Origin: Akebia trifoliata
Taxonomy: Eukaryota > Streptophyta > Magnoliopsida > Ranunculales > Lardizabalaceae
Assembly: GCA_017979445.1 (NCBI GenBank)
Contig: CM030711.1
Span: forward strand, 9,083,221 to 9,147,220
Reading direction: 5' to 3'
Length of the DNA: 64,000 bases
The notes below the pieces were generated by a model, which saw only the letters and a program-made list of their open reading frames with translations, searched no databases and was not told the origin of the DNA. Shown here one piece after another: positions 12,650-23,505 of the stretch (position 1 is its first letter; every line of letters starts with the position of its first letter). The position numbers and the translations under genes are program-made.

Positions 12650-14720
12650 GGGAACAAACGGTTCAATTTGGTTTGGGTTAGGGGCTAAATTGGAACCGAA
12701 CCGATTTTGATCGGTTCTAGAAATCTAGAATTAGAATCGAACCGACTACTCCCTAGAACCAAATGTTTGGTGCAGATTATCAATAAAAATAAAAGAATAT
12801 AAATATATAAAAACCTTAGCAAGCAAAGGCTGATTCACAGAGAAAATGTTGGTCTAGTAATTTTTTCTTTTGACTTAAACCAATCACGATTTAAAATATT
12901 AGAGGAAACTAAATTAAAACTATTCTAAGATAAATCGAAATAGAAATTACAATGTAAAGAATTAGATTAATCAAATCCACCAAAACAAACACCTTATCAA
13001 TTTATTTGTTTACTTTTTGTTTCGATCCAATTAACAAAGTTATCGGAAGATTAAATCTGTTAATCCAAATAATAATCCTAAATCTTATGATGATATTTAA
13101 TAAGATGAAATCAAAGTTAAAACATCGAATCTCTAACAAAACATAGTTTAACTTGAACTTATCTAAGATTAAACTATTAAAATTATGAGAATATCATTAC
13201 ATCCAATGATCACTACTTAAAAAATTGGTATCATAATACTCTTTCTGTTTACACAGTTTGAATAGAAAATAAACTTAAAAAAACAAAAAAAACTATAAGA
13301 GAACTAAGAGAAGAGAGGATATCTAAGCTTTGTTTGGCATCTTATTTATAGAGGTCAGATTAGGGTTTTCTTTATAATTCGGAACATTGTCGTATTTTAC
13401 AAAGACTCTGAAACCTAACATGTTTCATTACAAATAATGTCGTCTCAACATTACATGAATCTCTAGATGACTCTTGATGACATCACCGCACCACGGTGCC
13501 TATGGGCCTTTTGTCTTTGTTGTTTGATCCGTAGTTTTGTCTTGAGTCTTGGATTATAATGCACATCTTCAATTATTTTTATTCATCTTTTTTAATCTCG
13601 CGACTTTGACTTATTACACATAAATAATCATAATTAGTCTGAAACTTCACAATTTATTCAAAAATAATAATAATAATGAATTATCAACATATTATGTCTA
13701 TTTAGAGGATTTTATGCATTATTTATCCTTAAAGTCTCTATAAATAGGTCCCTAGGATTATCAAACCTACCCAAACCATCCTTAGTTTGGTTTGATTCAG
13801 TTCTCAAGTCTCATAAATTTATCAAATCTTATAGTTAGAAAACTCATGACATCAATGATTTCAATCAAAAGGCACAAAAAGAGAGTGTCATTGGCAATAT
13901 AATATTAATATCTTTATAATGTCAATTATCTATTGAATAACATAAGTGATTTTTCCAAAAGTGAAACTCATTAGATGGTTAGGGCCATGTCATTTGGACC
14001 ACTCAGATTGGTGACTAAATTTTTTAGAATACAAGAAGCAAACAGTGAAAGTTCTCTTTTGTTATATTTAATTTTATTAATTAAATAAATGTATATATAT
14101 ATATATATATATAGGGAAATGTTCAACACCCTAAGCTTTACCCTACACTTTAACAAACGTGTTTTGTCCTACATGGGTTAGAAGTTTTGGAATGGGCTGA
14201 TATTTGGTAAGGATGATCTCTATGATTAGAAGATCATCCTCACCAAAAATCAGCCTATTCCGAAATTTTTAACTCCATGTTTACAAGTTGAAAAATCGTG
14301 GACCGTCCATTTTTTGGAAACCATTTTTTATGGGGTTAGAAGTTTTGGAATGAGCTGATTTTTGGTGATGATGATCTCCTCACCATAGATATCATCCTCA
14401 CCAAAAATCAGCCTATTCCAAAACTTTTAACCCATGTAAGACAAAACACGTTTGTTAAAGTGTAGGGTAAAGCTTAGGGTGGCGAACGGGACCCATATAT
14501 ATATAATGAATTTGATTATGTTCTAGGATTTCTTGAACCAAGAACCAAAACAATCAATTTTTCAAAATTATAAACTAGAGCCGAATCAATGAGCTAAAAA
14601 ATCGAATTAACCGATGAGCTAATCCAATGTGCACCCCTAATATCAATTGGTTTTGATTCCTATCAGTTCGATTCCTTTTAGAGCCGACTCTAATCGATTA
14701 GGGATCTAGATTTTGAAACC
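12650..14720. repeat. GAACCGA-rich element split by LTR-like and MITE insertions
   Basis: GAACCGAACCGATTTTGATCG words at 12660-12770 and CCGAATCAATGAGCTAAAAAATCGAATTAACC at 14580-14620 belong to the same kind of element as 8336-8878 and 54630-54775. Between them lies an AT-rich stretch (about 12780-13790) with a minus-strand TATA-like box near 13350, possibly an LTR fragment. The intact MITE-A copy follows at 14114-14494. GTGCACCCCTAAT at 14629 looks like the right terminus. The order of insertions is inferred. Confidence 0.4.
14114..14494. mobile_element. MITE-A, intact 381-bp copy (Mutator-like)
   Basis: It starts GGGAAATGTTCAACACCC and ends with the inverse-like GGGTGGCGAACGGGACCC. Long inverted ends include ACACTTTAACAAACGTGTTT and its reverse. 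Inside are two palindromic cores, GATGATCTC.../...GATCATCCTC. It is flanked on both sides by ATATATATA, consistent with a 9-bp target duplication in a TA microsatellite. It has no coding capacity. The 380-bp copy at 20583-20962 confirms the ends. Confidence 0.82.
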
Positions 14721-14764
14721 AGAGTTTTGGGTTTTGGCTCGGTTCAATTTAAATGAGTATACAC

Positions 14765-15290
14765 TCTTAATCTCCCATTCTCTCACAACTTGGACGGGCT
14801 AACTCGAACTCAACCCGATTGATGGGTGAGCTTGGGTTGGGTTATATGGAAAATGAGTTAAGCTTGGGCTAAGAAAGCTCAACTCGAATCAACTTGAACG
14901 TATATTTACATATAAATATTTTTATGCTTTTTTTTCATAAAAAATATTAATTTTCTCTTTTAAATATATTTGTAAAATTATAATATAAAAATTAACGAAT
15001 TTAGAGGTAGTGTGCAAATTTATTTACTAATTATTTTATTTTATTTTTTATATTATATTTATTTTTTAAAATATAAAATAAAATTTATGTGCAAATCAAA
15101 ATGAATTTAGACTTGTTCATTGAGCTCAACCCGCCCCCCTAACTTGGGGTACACCAAGCTCAACCCGAGATCCGATTTTATAAGCTCACTCTCGGATTAA
15201 ACCTAGGCTAATGTGCTCTAACTCTATGGTCCGGTACAACTTGGGTTGAGCCTGGGTTGACCCTCCAACCCGCCCAGCTTGCAGCCCTAC
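14765..15290. repeat. Element with CTCAACCCGA / TTGGGTTGGG inverted arms
   Basis: The left part (GGGCTAACTCGAACTCAACC, AGCTTGGGTTGGG) and the right part (GAGCTCAACCCGCCC, CTTGGGTTGAGCCTGGGTTG) are inverted relatives around a very AT-rich centre at 14920-15100. The layout resembles 8336-8878 but with different words. Such elements are common non-autonomous DNA transposons in plants; a target duplication was not found. Confidence 0.4.
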
Positions 15291-15464
15291 TCACAAGTCG
15301 ATGATTATTGCTAACGTGCGCATTGCAGCACTGGCACTGCTTGATTGCAGAGATAGAGTGGGAATCTCGAGGATCTTATATGTCGCGACTTGCAGGCATT
15401 TAACAAAGGCGGTAAGAAACAGAGCAAACTAAGCTGTAGAAGAGAAGAAGAAGAAGCTGCTTCA

Positions 15465-15708
15465 ATGGCTTCTACGCTCTTCTGCGTTTGCTTCTCCAGG
15501 CCTCTCTACGTTTCTTCAGAAACCATAAAAACCCAAGTAAGATTCAAAGACAAACCCTAACTATTTTTTTTGTTTTTGTTTTGTTGTTGTTAGCTTTAAA
15601 GCTATATTTTCATCTCTGCAAATGTTTCTTCTTTGTGATGAGTTCTATTTCTTACCGAAATAAAAAATAATAATAATAATAAATAAATAAATTGAACCTA
15701 ACATCGAA

Positions 15709-15745
<37 letters not shown>

Positions 15746-18700
15746 AGATACACGAATCCTCGTTCGCCTCTTATACAACATTCGATCGATGCCCTTTAAT
15801 CTCAACTAAATTTACTATTTAAAAAAAAAAAAATGTTCAGCTACTAATGGGTTATTGAACTTTGGTTACTGCCTCAAAAAAAAAAAAAACAAAAAACTGA
15901 TTAAGGGCTTGTTTGGTTACTTCCTTCGAATGAAAGGGTTTTCTAAAATATCTTTCTTTTGTCTCAAGAATGATACAAACAGCCCCCTTACTTTTATAAT
16001 CTAATTAGGGGTTGAAGGAGGTTGTTTCCAGTCGATTTCAAGAATTTTTGCAAATATTTGATAGATTCTATTTTATTTTAAAAAAATTCCATTTCTAATG
16101 GTAAACCTTGTCATGTTTGATATGTTAAACTTTCAATTTCATGTTTCTTGAACACCCCAGTTTTATTTTTTTATTATTATTAATAAATAAAATTTTATTG
16201 AAGCAAAGAAGAGAACTAAGAGGCGGTCTTCTTGACTGACCAAACAAACAGGACAAAACAATAGAAAATCAACAAAGTGAAGATCCCAGCTTATTAAGTT
16301 GGTAAAGGTCTTGGGTGTTGATACCACGAATCTAGGTTCAAAATCGATCTTCGCTCACTAACCAACTGTCTTCTTTGCCTTCCAGTTCTTGCCCTCCAAA
16401 GAGTAGAAGAAGAATTTTCTTCCCTCTATTTAGGTTGGGATTTTGTTGTTCACTCCAAAAAAAGAATATGTGAAAAAGAATTTTCTTCCTGCTGTTTAGG
16501 TGTTGATTTTTTGTTGTTCATGTTCAATGGTTGTTTTATATTTTAAATAGTGGGAGATAATGGAAGAATATGTGTAAAAGACCATAAATACAATGCATTC
16601 TTGCTTGGTACACTATAAATCATTTGCATTAATTTTTTGCAATGCAAATGGTTTGCGATGAATGATTTACTATTGCTTGGTAACCATTGGGAAATCTCTT
16701 GTGAATCTTTTTTTGTGATGGGTCGATCTTTGTAATAAAAAAAATTCATTGTTATTTTGCAAATGATTTGTGTACTGCATAGCATTTGCTGAAATTTCTT
16801 AAGAATTTAGGTGATCCATGCAAATTTTTTTGCAATGCAAGGTATTTGCATTGTGGAACCAAGCACTAGTAAAATTGATTTCAGAAAATCATTTGCATTT
16901 GCAAATGATTTGCAGCATACCACTGCCCCCTGGTTCCTTCCACTTCTTTATCCTCCAAAAGAAAAGGAAAGAAAGAAAATGATTTATCGTACGCTTCTAA
17001 TTTTTTGGTAGTTACGTTCATGTGGATGTTTTGTCTTTTTTTTTTTTTTAAAGCTATCTAGGCCCTGCTTGGTACCATGCAAATCATATTTGCAAATGAT
17101 TTGCAGCACTTTTTGGGGCTGCAAACTATTTGCTGAATTTTGTGAAGGGTTTAAGAGATTCATGCAAATAATTTGCAATGCAAACAAAATTCAAGATGTA
17201 ACCAAGCATCTGTAGATTAGATTCCAACAAGTCATTTGCATTTGCAAATGATTTGCTTCATACCAAGCAGGGCCCTGTTGTAAAATTTTACGCATTTTAA
17301 CATAAGAATTTTTTGTTCTTTTGCCTAGAAATTTGGGGATTAGTTTCCTTGGTAGTGGCTATCAATGAACCCAATTATTGCAATTGCTCAGGATACCCTT
17401 TTTTAGCTTCTAGGGTCTATTTCTTAGTTCAAGATCCTTCTTACTAACTGGAATCAAAGAATTAGTAGATCTGTTCCGCCCAAAATGGGAATGGGCTGGG
17501 GTTATGAACTTATAATCTGATGATCGAGTCGATTCCATGATTATAAGTTCATTCCATACCGGACCAGACCGGAATAGGGTTATGTACATTCTCATTATGA
17601 GAAGGGGTCATTCGAGCGTATGTAAATAGATACTATGTTTACATATGGATCCCTACGTCGTTACATTCCATTTAGGACTTATGGAACAGAATTCAACAAC
17701 TAAGAAAGCACAGTAGTATCTTAGTGAGCATGGACTCCTCAAGTGTTAGTGTGGTACAAAATGAACTTGAATTGTGGTTTATATATGTTAAGGTTGACTG
17801 GTCAGTCTTGCATGGTGGTTATCAACGAAATTACAACCGTATGTGCTGCTACACACTTCCATGATCTGTTTATTTTATTGATGGATCTCAAAAACTTATT
17901 TTATTGTCAAAATTTCCTAGGCATGTGTTAGAAAATCTTTCCAATTTGAGAAATGTCCTAAATTTACTGATACTATTATTACTTTTGATCAGTTATGTTA
18001 AAGGTAAGTACCAAAGTAGATTTTCAATGGTAGGCGTTTGTTAAGGTACTCATGATGATGATGTACGTCCCATAGGACTGGGTTAGGGTTTTTGGGGGGA
18101 CTAATTATTTTTCTCATTTAACATTTGCAGTTTTTTTTTTAAAGATTATGTAAAGGGCACAATCATGGCTCCCATTGAAAATCCTCTTGACACCTCCCTG
18201 AAATGGATACTAAATATCCAATATGGGTTGGGGCCAATCTGAGTTGGAATATTCTCTGTTATTACCAAAATTTTGTATGCTTTAGATGGTTTTTATTGGT
18301 TGCTTGCATGCATTTACTTATTTAAATTGTGTTTTAGATTGAGAATTGCTATTGCCACATCAACTGTGTGCAATTCTTTGGTGATTTATATAGTAGTTGG
18401 TAAGGCATTAGTAAAAGTTGGTGTGGCAGTAGTAGCTCACTTTAGATTTTATTAACCACTATTTGGTTGGACCTATGAACAGATAATTTGTTCAAAGACC
18501 TCAGCTTTCAGCACGGGATCAAGTCAAATGGCTTCTAGGATAGGTCTCCTCTCCTGCCCCATCCTGCTAGTACATTAGTCGCTTACGAGTGTCACAATTT
18601 AAGTGCTTCCGACCTTAATCATTTCATCCATAATACCTTTTTTTCCTGTACCACAGGTTTTACTACTCTCGCTGACTTTCGTAAAAAGCTATATGCACTT

Positions 18701-19249
18701 ACACTTCCAGGTATGGGGAAAAAAGATCTAATGTTTAGATTATGTAAAGGGGACACTATATTTCAAAGAAAAGAAAGAAGCCCATTTTGGATGATGCCGT
18801 TTTGATAATTTATTGATGTACATTTTTGCAGAAATGACAATGCTCACCTCCAATGAATCAAATAGAGCCAAATATATTGTGCATCAAAGACATCATGGCC
18901 CTTTGATGACACCATCTAGACATCTTTCTGAAACCATCTCCAGATACCAAACTATATTTTCCAGTATCAATATGGTAATAGTTGGTTATTGGGTGGGACC
19001 TGATGTTGAAGATGGGTGGGGTTACATAGATGCTGTCGTGGAACAAAATTTTGATCTCTGAAGGCTAAATTTATAAATTTTGAATGCTCTATTTGGACCG
19101 AGTTGCCTGGTTCCTTGTTCCATACTAAATTTAATCTCAGATTTTAGGCTCTCCTGGGAACCAGCAACCTTAACACTCTTTATTTGCAGAGTTTGCAAGC
19201 TCTAGATGCACAAAGAAGTGATGTGCGGAAAGAGACTTCGGACCTTTAA
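15465..19249 (+). CDS. Plant gene of unknown function, partly resolved exons
   Basis: A candidate first exon at 15465-15536 encodes MASTLFCVCFSRPLYVSSET and ends at a good GTAAGA donor. Its Ser- and hydroxyl-rich start would suit a plastid transit peptide. Two exons are better supported. Bases 18657-18710 (FTTLADFRKKLYALTLP) join in phase to 18832 onward, which encodes EMTMLTSNES, YIVHQRHHGPLMTPSRHLSE, ISRYQTIF and VIVGYWVGPDVEDGWGYIDA. The VGYWVGPD-x-x-DGWG block looks strongly conserved, but I cannot name the family. The reading may stop at 19061. Alternatively it may splice from about 19034 to a last exon at 19190-19249 (ALDAQRSDVRKETSDL, stop). Phase shows at least one exon is missing between 15536 and 18657 (its length must leave remainder 1 on division by 3), or the first exon is not part of this gene. 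Introns hold several small repeats. Confidence 0.45.
15713..15740. repeat. (GA)n microsatellite
   Basis: Uninterrupted GA dinucleotides lie just after the candidate first exon of the unknown gene. Short ATA repeats precede it at 15668-15690. Confidence 0.9.
16285..16385 (+). mobile_element. tRNA-derived SINE-like copy
   Basis: AAGTTGGTAAAGGTCTTGGG followed by GTGTTGATACCACGAATC and GGTTCAAAATCG resembles a polymerase III A box and B box. The same order recurs at 41845-41945 and 53931-54040 on plus and at 41208-41131 on minus, with the following words CTTCACC-TACTAATTACTAATC and CTTGCCT. Shared wording in four places supports one SINE family. Copy ends are uncertain. Confidence 0.45.
16590..16925. 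mobile_element. Degenerate ATTTGCAAAT-rich MITE
   Basis: It begins CTTGCTTGGTACACTATAAA and repeats ATTTGCAATGCAAATGG, ATGATTTGTGTACTGCA and CATTTGCATTTGCAAATGA, ending near GCAGCATACCACTGCCCCC. The words match the intact copy at 17061-17274, so this is an older, longer or doubled relative in the same intron. Confidence 0.5.
17061..17274. mobile_element. Intact 214-bp MITE with GGCCCTGCTTGGTA ends
   Basis: The 14-bp terminal inverted repeats GGCCCTGCTTGGTA and TACCAAGCAGGGCC are perfect. Arms contain the palindrome ATTTGCAAAT several times. A target duplication is not evident (flanks CTATCTA and CTGTTGT). It lies in an intron of the unknown gene, if that gene model is right. Confidence 0.7.
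17410..17725. other. Possible plastid-derived segment (NUPT)
   Basis: The stretch differs from its surroundings in base composition and has few A/T runs. Words such as CATACCGGACCAGACCGGAA and ATTATGAGAAGGGGTC look like a chloroplast intergenic spacer from memory, but I could not place it. It carries the near-palindrome GAACTTATAATC / GATTATAAGTTC. Treat the plastid origin as a guess. Confidence 0.35.
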
Positions 19250-20082
19250 ATGCTGTTGGCACCATTGTTTGTGTGCACCATCTACATTTAGTGATATCGT
19301 GCATGTAGAGGTCAGTTGTGTCATCCACCATTGCAAAGTTGATTTTTTTTCTTCTCGTCAAGACCATTACCTTTTAACACTACACATTTCTCAGAGCATC
19401 TTGCATTTCTCGTGCTCCACCAAGTAATCTCTTAATTGGGGATTGAGTTGCCTGGACTTGGAATTGGGTAGTAACCTATGTCGGGGTTACGAATTCTCAT
19501 TGTCCCAAAATTCTCCGAGACTCTCTAAAAAGTCTTGAATAAGGTATTGGCTGTTAATTCGGTGAATTGATGACTTAATTAGCTCTTTATTGAATATTCG
19601 AGGAACGTGGTAAAATTTTTTTTCTCTTCACCTTCAAAATTGTATTTTCTTCAACATTCAAATGACAAGAACAAGATAGGGTTTTTAGGGAGGTTGAAGA
19701 CGATGGATTTTGATAAGAAACCCGAAAAACATCATTTGTGCATTTTTGGGAATTTTTGTGATTCATTAAAAAAATTTCCCAAATATATTTGAAACAATCG
19801 AATTGAACCCTAATTGAATAATTATGGATTCCAAACTTTGTTACTATGTGCGAATAATTATTGAATCCAAACTTTGTTACTCTGTGAATTTTTAACGTTG
19901 AATGTATGAATCAACATAATTAAGTTTTTTTTTTTTTTTGGATATTATGGCCAGGTTGGAGTTCTTGTTATTGGATATGACTTGTATCTTGAGGTGTTAC
20001 ATGTACTAGAGTTCATCTTTGCCTACAGCGCAGGCATCCTCTCTTGGGTTAAGAGGGTAAAAGCAAAAAAAATAAAGTTGAT
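19250..20082. other. Intergenic, no gene recognised
   Basis: It includes a probable 3' flank of the unknown gene. A short local duplication of ATTGAATCCAAACTTTGTTACT-like sequence occurs at 19826-19895. Otherwise nothing is supported. Confidence 0.4.
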
Positions 20083-20545
20083 TGGTGTAGGGGTGGCAAT
20101 TTTAACACAATCCACGAACACGACTCCAAAACAACACAAGATTAGTGGGTTTGGGCCAAGTCTAATTGGGTTTGGTGCATTATTGAAAAAATTTAAGGTT
20201 TAAAGGGTAAAAGATGAAAAATAATAAATTGGGTTAAAGTGATAAAAGAGGAAATATAGTAAAGTTATAGGAGGTGAAGTGTAGAGGAAATAAAGTGAGT
20301 CCGGCAAAAATATAGTTTGATGGTAGGGTTTAGGGGAAAAAAGTGAAAAAAATAATAATAATAATTGAAAATATATTATTAAAGAATTTTGAGGTTAAAG
20401 GGGTAAAAGATGAAAAAAATAATAAAATAGGTTAAAAATGATAAAAGAGAAAATATAATAAAGTTAGAGGAGAGAAAATAAAGTTGAAGGGTAAAGAGAA
20501 AAAAGAATAAAGTGGTTAAAATGGGGGTCCCGCACAAAGGTTTGT
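20083..20545 (+). repeat. Purine-rich tract with internal duplication
   Basis: After a GGGGTGGCAATTTTAACAC start resembling a transposon terminus, bases 20196-20540 are almost all A and G on the plus strand. A block starting GGGTAAAAGATGAAAAA occurs at about 20205 and again at about 20400, so the tract contains a duplication with a period near 195. No coding potential is seen. Confidence 0.55.
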
Positions 20546-20582
20546 GTCAAACAACTGTAGCAATTCAATTGTATTTTATTAT

Positions 20583-20962
20583 GGGAAATGTTCAGCACCC
20601 TAAGTTTTACCACACACTTTAACAAACGTTTTTTGTCCTACATGGGTTAGAAGTATTGGAATGAGTTGATTTTTGGTGAGGATGATCTCTATGATTAGAA
20701 GATCATCCTCCCCAAAAATCAGCCCATTCCGAAATGTTTAGCCCCATGTTTACACGTTGAAAAATCGTGGACCGTCCATTTTTTGTAAATTAATTTTGAT
20801 GGGGTTAGAAGTTTTGGAACGAGCTGATTTTTGGTGAGGATGATCTTCTCACCATAGAGATCATCCTCACCAAAAATCAGCTCATTCCGAAACTTCTAAC
20901 CCATGTAAGACAAAACGCGTTGTTAAAGTGTGTGGTAAAACTAAGGGTGGCGAACGGGACCC
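20583..20962. mobile_element. MITE-A, intact 380-bp copy with 9-bp target duplication
   Basis: It begins GGGAAATGTTCAGCACCC and ends GGGTGGCGAACGGGACCC. TTTTATTAT lies directly on both sides, a perfect 9-bp duplication as made by Mutator-superfamily transposases. Inverted ends run for more than 100 bases (ACACTTTAACAAACG, ACATGGGTTAGAAGT and their inverses). Two inner cores, GAGGATGATCTC and its inverse, form further hairpins. It has no reading frame of note. Confidence 0.85.
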
Positions 20963-20967
20963 TTTTA

Positions 20968-20968
20968 T

Positions 20969-21000
<32 letters not shown>

Positions 21001-21016
21001 CGTGTGTGTGTGTGTA
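20968..21016. repeat. Compound (TA)n(TG)n microsatellite
   Basis: TA repeats run into TG repeats with one CG interruption. The tract separates the MITE-A copy from the 3' end of the minus-strand LINE and may be derived from the LINE tail. Confidence 0.85.
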
Positions 21017-21029
21017 CTTTGAAGATGAA

Positions 21030-23505
21030 AGAGGAGTTAAGTAAACTCCCAACCAGAGAAAAAGGAACTGCAATCTATTATAGTTATGCCTAGAGACATC
21101 CTTACGTACAATGTCCCTAAGACGACTTGGGAGATCCCTATGCTCAAAGAGAATTTTGCCCCATAGTGGGGAGGAACGAAGTTAAGAAATCTGCTACTTG
21201 GTTGCATTCTCTAAAGTAGAAGGTAAAATCAATTCTATGAAATAGAGAAACTCTAGATCTTATAGCTTTGATCAACCTCTCCTCTCCAGGGAGAGACGCA
21301 CTTCCCCTTGATGCACTCAATAGCTACCTTAGAATCCACTCTGACCATTAGTTACTGGATATTTGCTTCTGTCGCCATAGTCAACCCCTTTAAGATAGCT
21401 TGCAACTCGTGGAAAAAGACAGGCTTTCTTTGTGTATGCTCAGCTAAGGACCTGACTGTGCTGTCATTACTATCTTGGATAATGGCTCCTCCTCTAATAT
21501 TACCTCTTAGGGATCCATCCGAGTACAGAACATAGAAATCTTTAGGGGGCTTGTCCCATTTGCACCTCACAGGGGACCTCAATTCAAAATTAGGCAAGAG
21601 GCTCCACGAGGTCATGAAGTCTCTCGACTGGGGCATTATCTTCGGAGCAAGCTGCCAAGCTTTGGATTCTCAATTGGACGTCTCTAATTATGAAGGATTG
21701 AGGAGCTCTATCGGGTTGTAGCTATTCTGAAACAGTATTCTACATCTTTTAGCCCAAAGATGGTGAATGAAGGCGTTGAAGGCAAGCTTTTTCACCAAGG
21801 AAATCATCGATTTATCCCTGAAGTTGTTGCTTGCCCACTCTACTTCTCTCCATTCTTTATTCAAGTGAATAATTTGGGACCTCCTTAAGATCTTTTGCCA
21901 CAGATTAGAGGAGAATTTGCACCCTAAGAACAAGTGGTCCTCAAACTCCGTCAAGTTCCAGCAAAAACAACTTGATACCTGGATGATGCCTTTATCCTTC
22001 AGCTTATCTTGGGTCTTGAGGCCCTAACTGAGACAGAGCCATGAGGTAGCGATATGGCACTTAATGTTGTTAGGGAACCAAACCAGGCTATGTCACCTTA
22101 CTTCTTTTATAAGCAGACTTCATGGTGAAGAGGCCTTTGGGGTCAAGAGTCCATATAACTCTATCCTTATCGAAACAATCAAAATCCAAAGCACTGATCT
22201 GCTGCCACAACCCCTCCCCCTGAAACCCCCAGTGAGGTCGCAAGGTGGAAAGGCAAGTGCCATCGCTCAAGCTGCTGACTTTTGCTTCTCTTTGCAATCT
22301 ACTGTCGCAAGAATCTGCTTGCCCCCCCCCCCCCCGGTTGTCAGTCCAAGGGTCCTGCCAAATGAAGGTATCATCACCATTACCAATTCTATGCACAATC
22401 AGGTCTTGGATGGTCTCCCTCAGCTGAAGAATTTTCCTCCACGGCCATGAGGCATTGTTGGTAATGGGCATTGTCCAGAAATGTTACCATTTAATCATGT
22501 TCTTCTTGATCCAATCCACCCAAATACTGCTCTTGTTAGAATTAATGTCCCAGACCTGCCTTGCAATACCCGCCTTGTTTTGAAGCTCCAACTCATGGAA
22601 CCCCAGCCCACCATCTTTCCTATCTCTGGCTATCCTCTTCCAGCTGATGCAATGCATCTTATTGCTCATGCTTGGGCCAGTCCAGAAGAACCTAGCACAA
22701 ATACTCTCAACCCCTTTCAACACTTTCTTGGGCAACATCAATACACTAGACCAGTAAACCTGCATGCTGCTAATCACCGATTTGATGAGCTCCATGCGCC
22801 CAGCTAGCAATAGAAATCTCACCTTCCAAGTCTTAATTTTACTCATTATCTTGGTGATGAGGGGTTGACAATCAACTAACTTGAGTCTAGAAGAAATGAG
22901 GGGCAGCCCAAGATACTTAACAAGGAGGGAGGCTTGTACAATCTGCAAGGTATGGCTGATTCTAACTTTGTCATTGTTGCTTATCCCAGCCCAATAGATG
23001 TTGTTCTTATGCAGATTCATCTTCAGTCCTATTGTGTTGCTAAACCAATCAAGAGCTTCCTTAACAGCTTCTTTAGATTTGGGGGTGCCTTTGAAGAAGA
23101 GCGTGAGGTCGTCTGCAAATATCAAGTGGCTAATTTCGGAGTCTTTTCACCTTGCCATAAGCTCTATGCTACCTTTTCTGGAGATGTCCTCAAGCTTGGC
23201 TGAAAGCATCTCCATCACTAGAACAAATATGTAGGGTGAGATAGGATCTCCCTGACGAATTCCTTTCAAGCTTTCATTGAGAGCTACTGAGTACATTGGC
23301 TAGGAGATACATTCCCATATCCAAGCAATGAAGTTGTCAGGAAACTTCATCTCAAGACAATAGATTATCGCCTCCCAAGCCATGAGTCATAGGCTTTCTT
23401 CAGGTTCACTTTGGCGACACATTTGGGAGGCCTCTTATCTCTATGAAGGTTTCTGACAAGCTCATGGAATAGTATGATATTAGAGATATCTAACAGAAGC
23501 ATCCC
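21030..23505 (-). mobile_element. 5'-truncated L1-type LINE (RT, zf-RVT, RNase H remnants)
   Basis: Reading on the minus strand, 23460-23260 gives VAKVNLKKAYDS and RQGDPISPYIFVLVMEM. Bases 23125-22484 give FADDL (the catalytic Asp pair of reverse transcriptase), KYLGLPL, CARFFW and KDGGLGF. Bases 22471-22088 give the zf-RVT region (GNGDDTFIWQDPW), 21954-21688 its HLFLGC part, and 21636-21352 an RNase H domain (YSDGS and HELQAI). Fragments of the remaining RNase H (VDSKVAIECIKG, FYFRECNQVADF) follow in shifted frames to about 21040. Frames are separated by stops and shifts, so the element is dead. The endonuclease and the first half of RT are missing, as in typical 5' truncation. Plus-strand frames across it are shadows. 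Confidence 0.88.

Noticed and set aside
15465..17725. A 43-base segment at about 18341-18383 as the missing exon of the unknown gene
   Set aside because: Its length fits the phase, but the encoded residues (IENCYCHINCVQFF) and weak splice sites are not convincing.
18858..19046. Minus-strand frame MFHDSIYVTPPIFN...
   Set aside because: It is the antisense of the VGYWVGPD exon, whose splice phase supports the plus strand.
22064..22807. Plus-strand open frames with Pro-rich stretches
   Set aside because: They are antisense shadows of the minus-strand LINE reverse-transcriptase and zf-RVT region.
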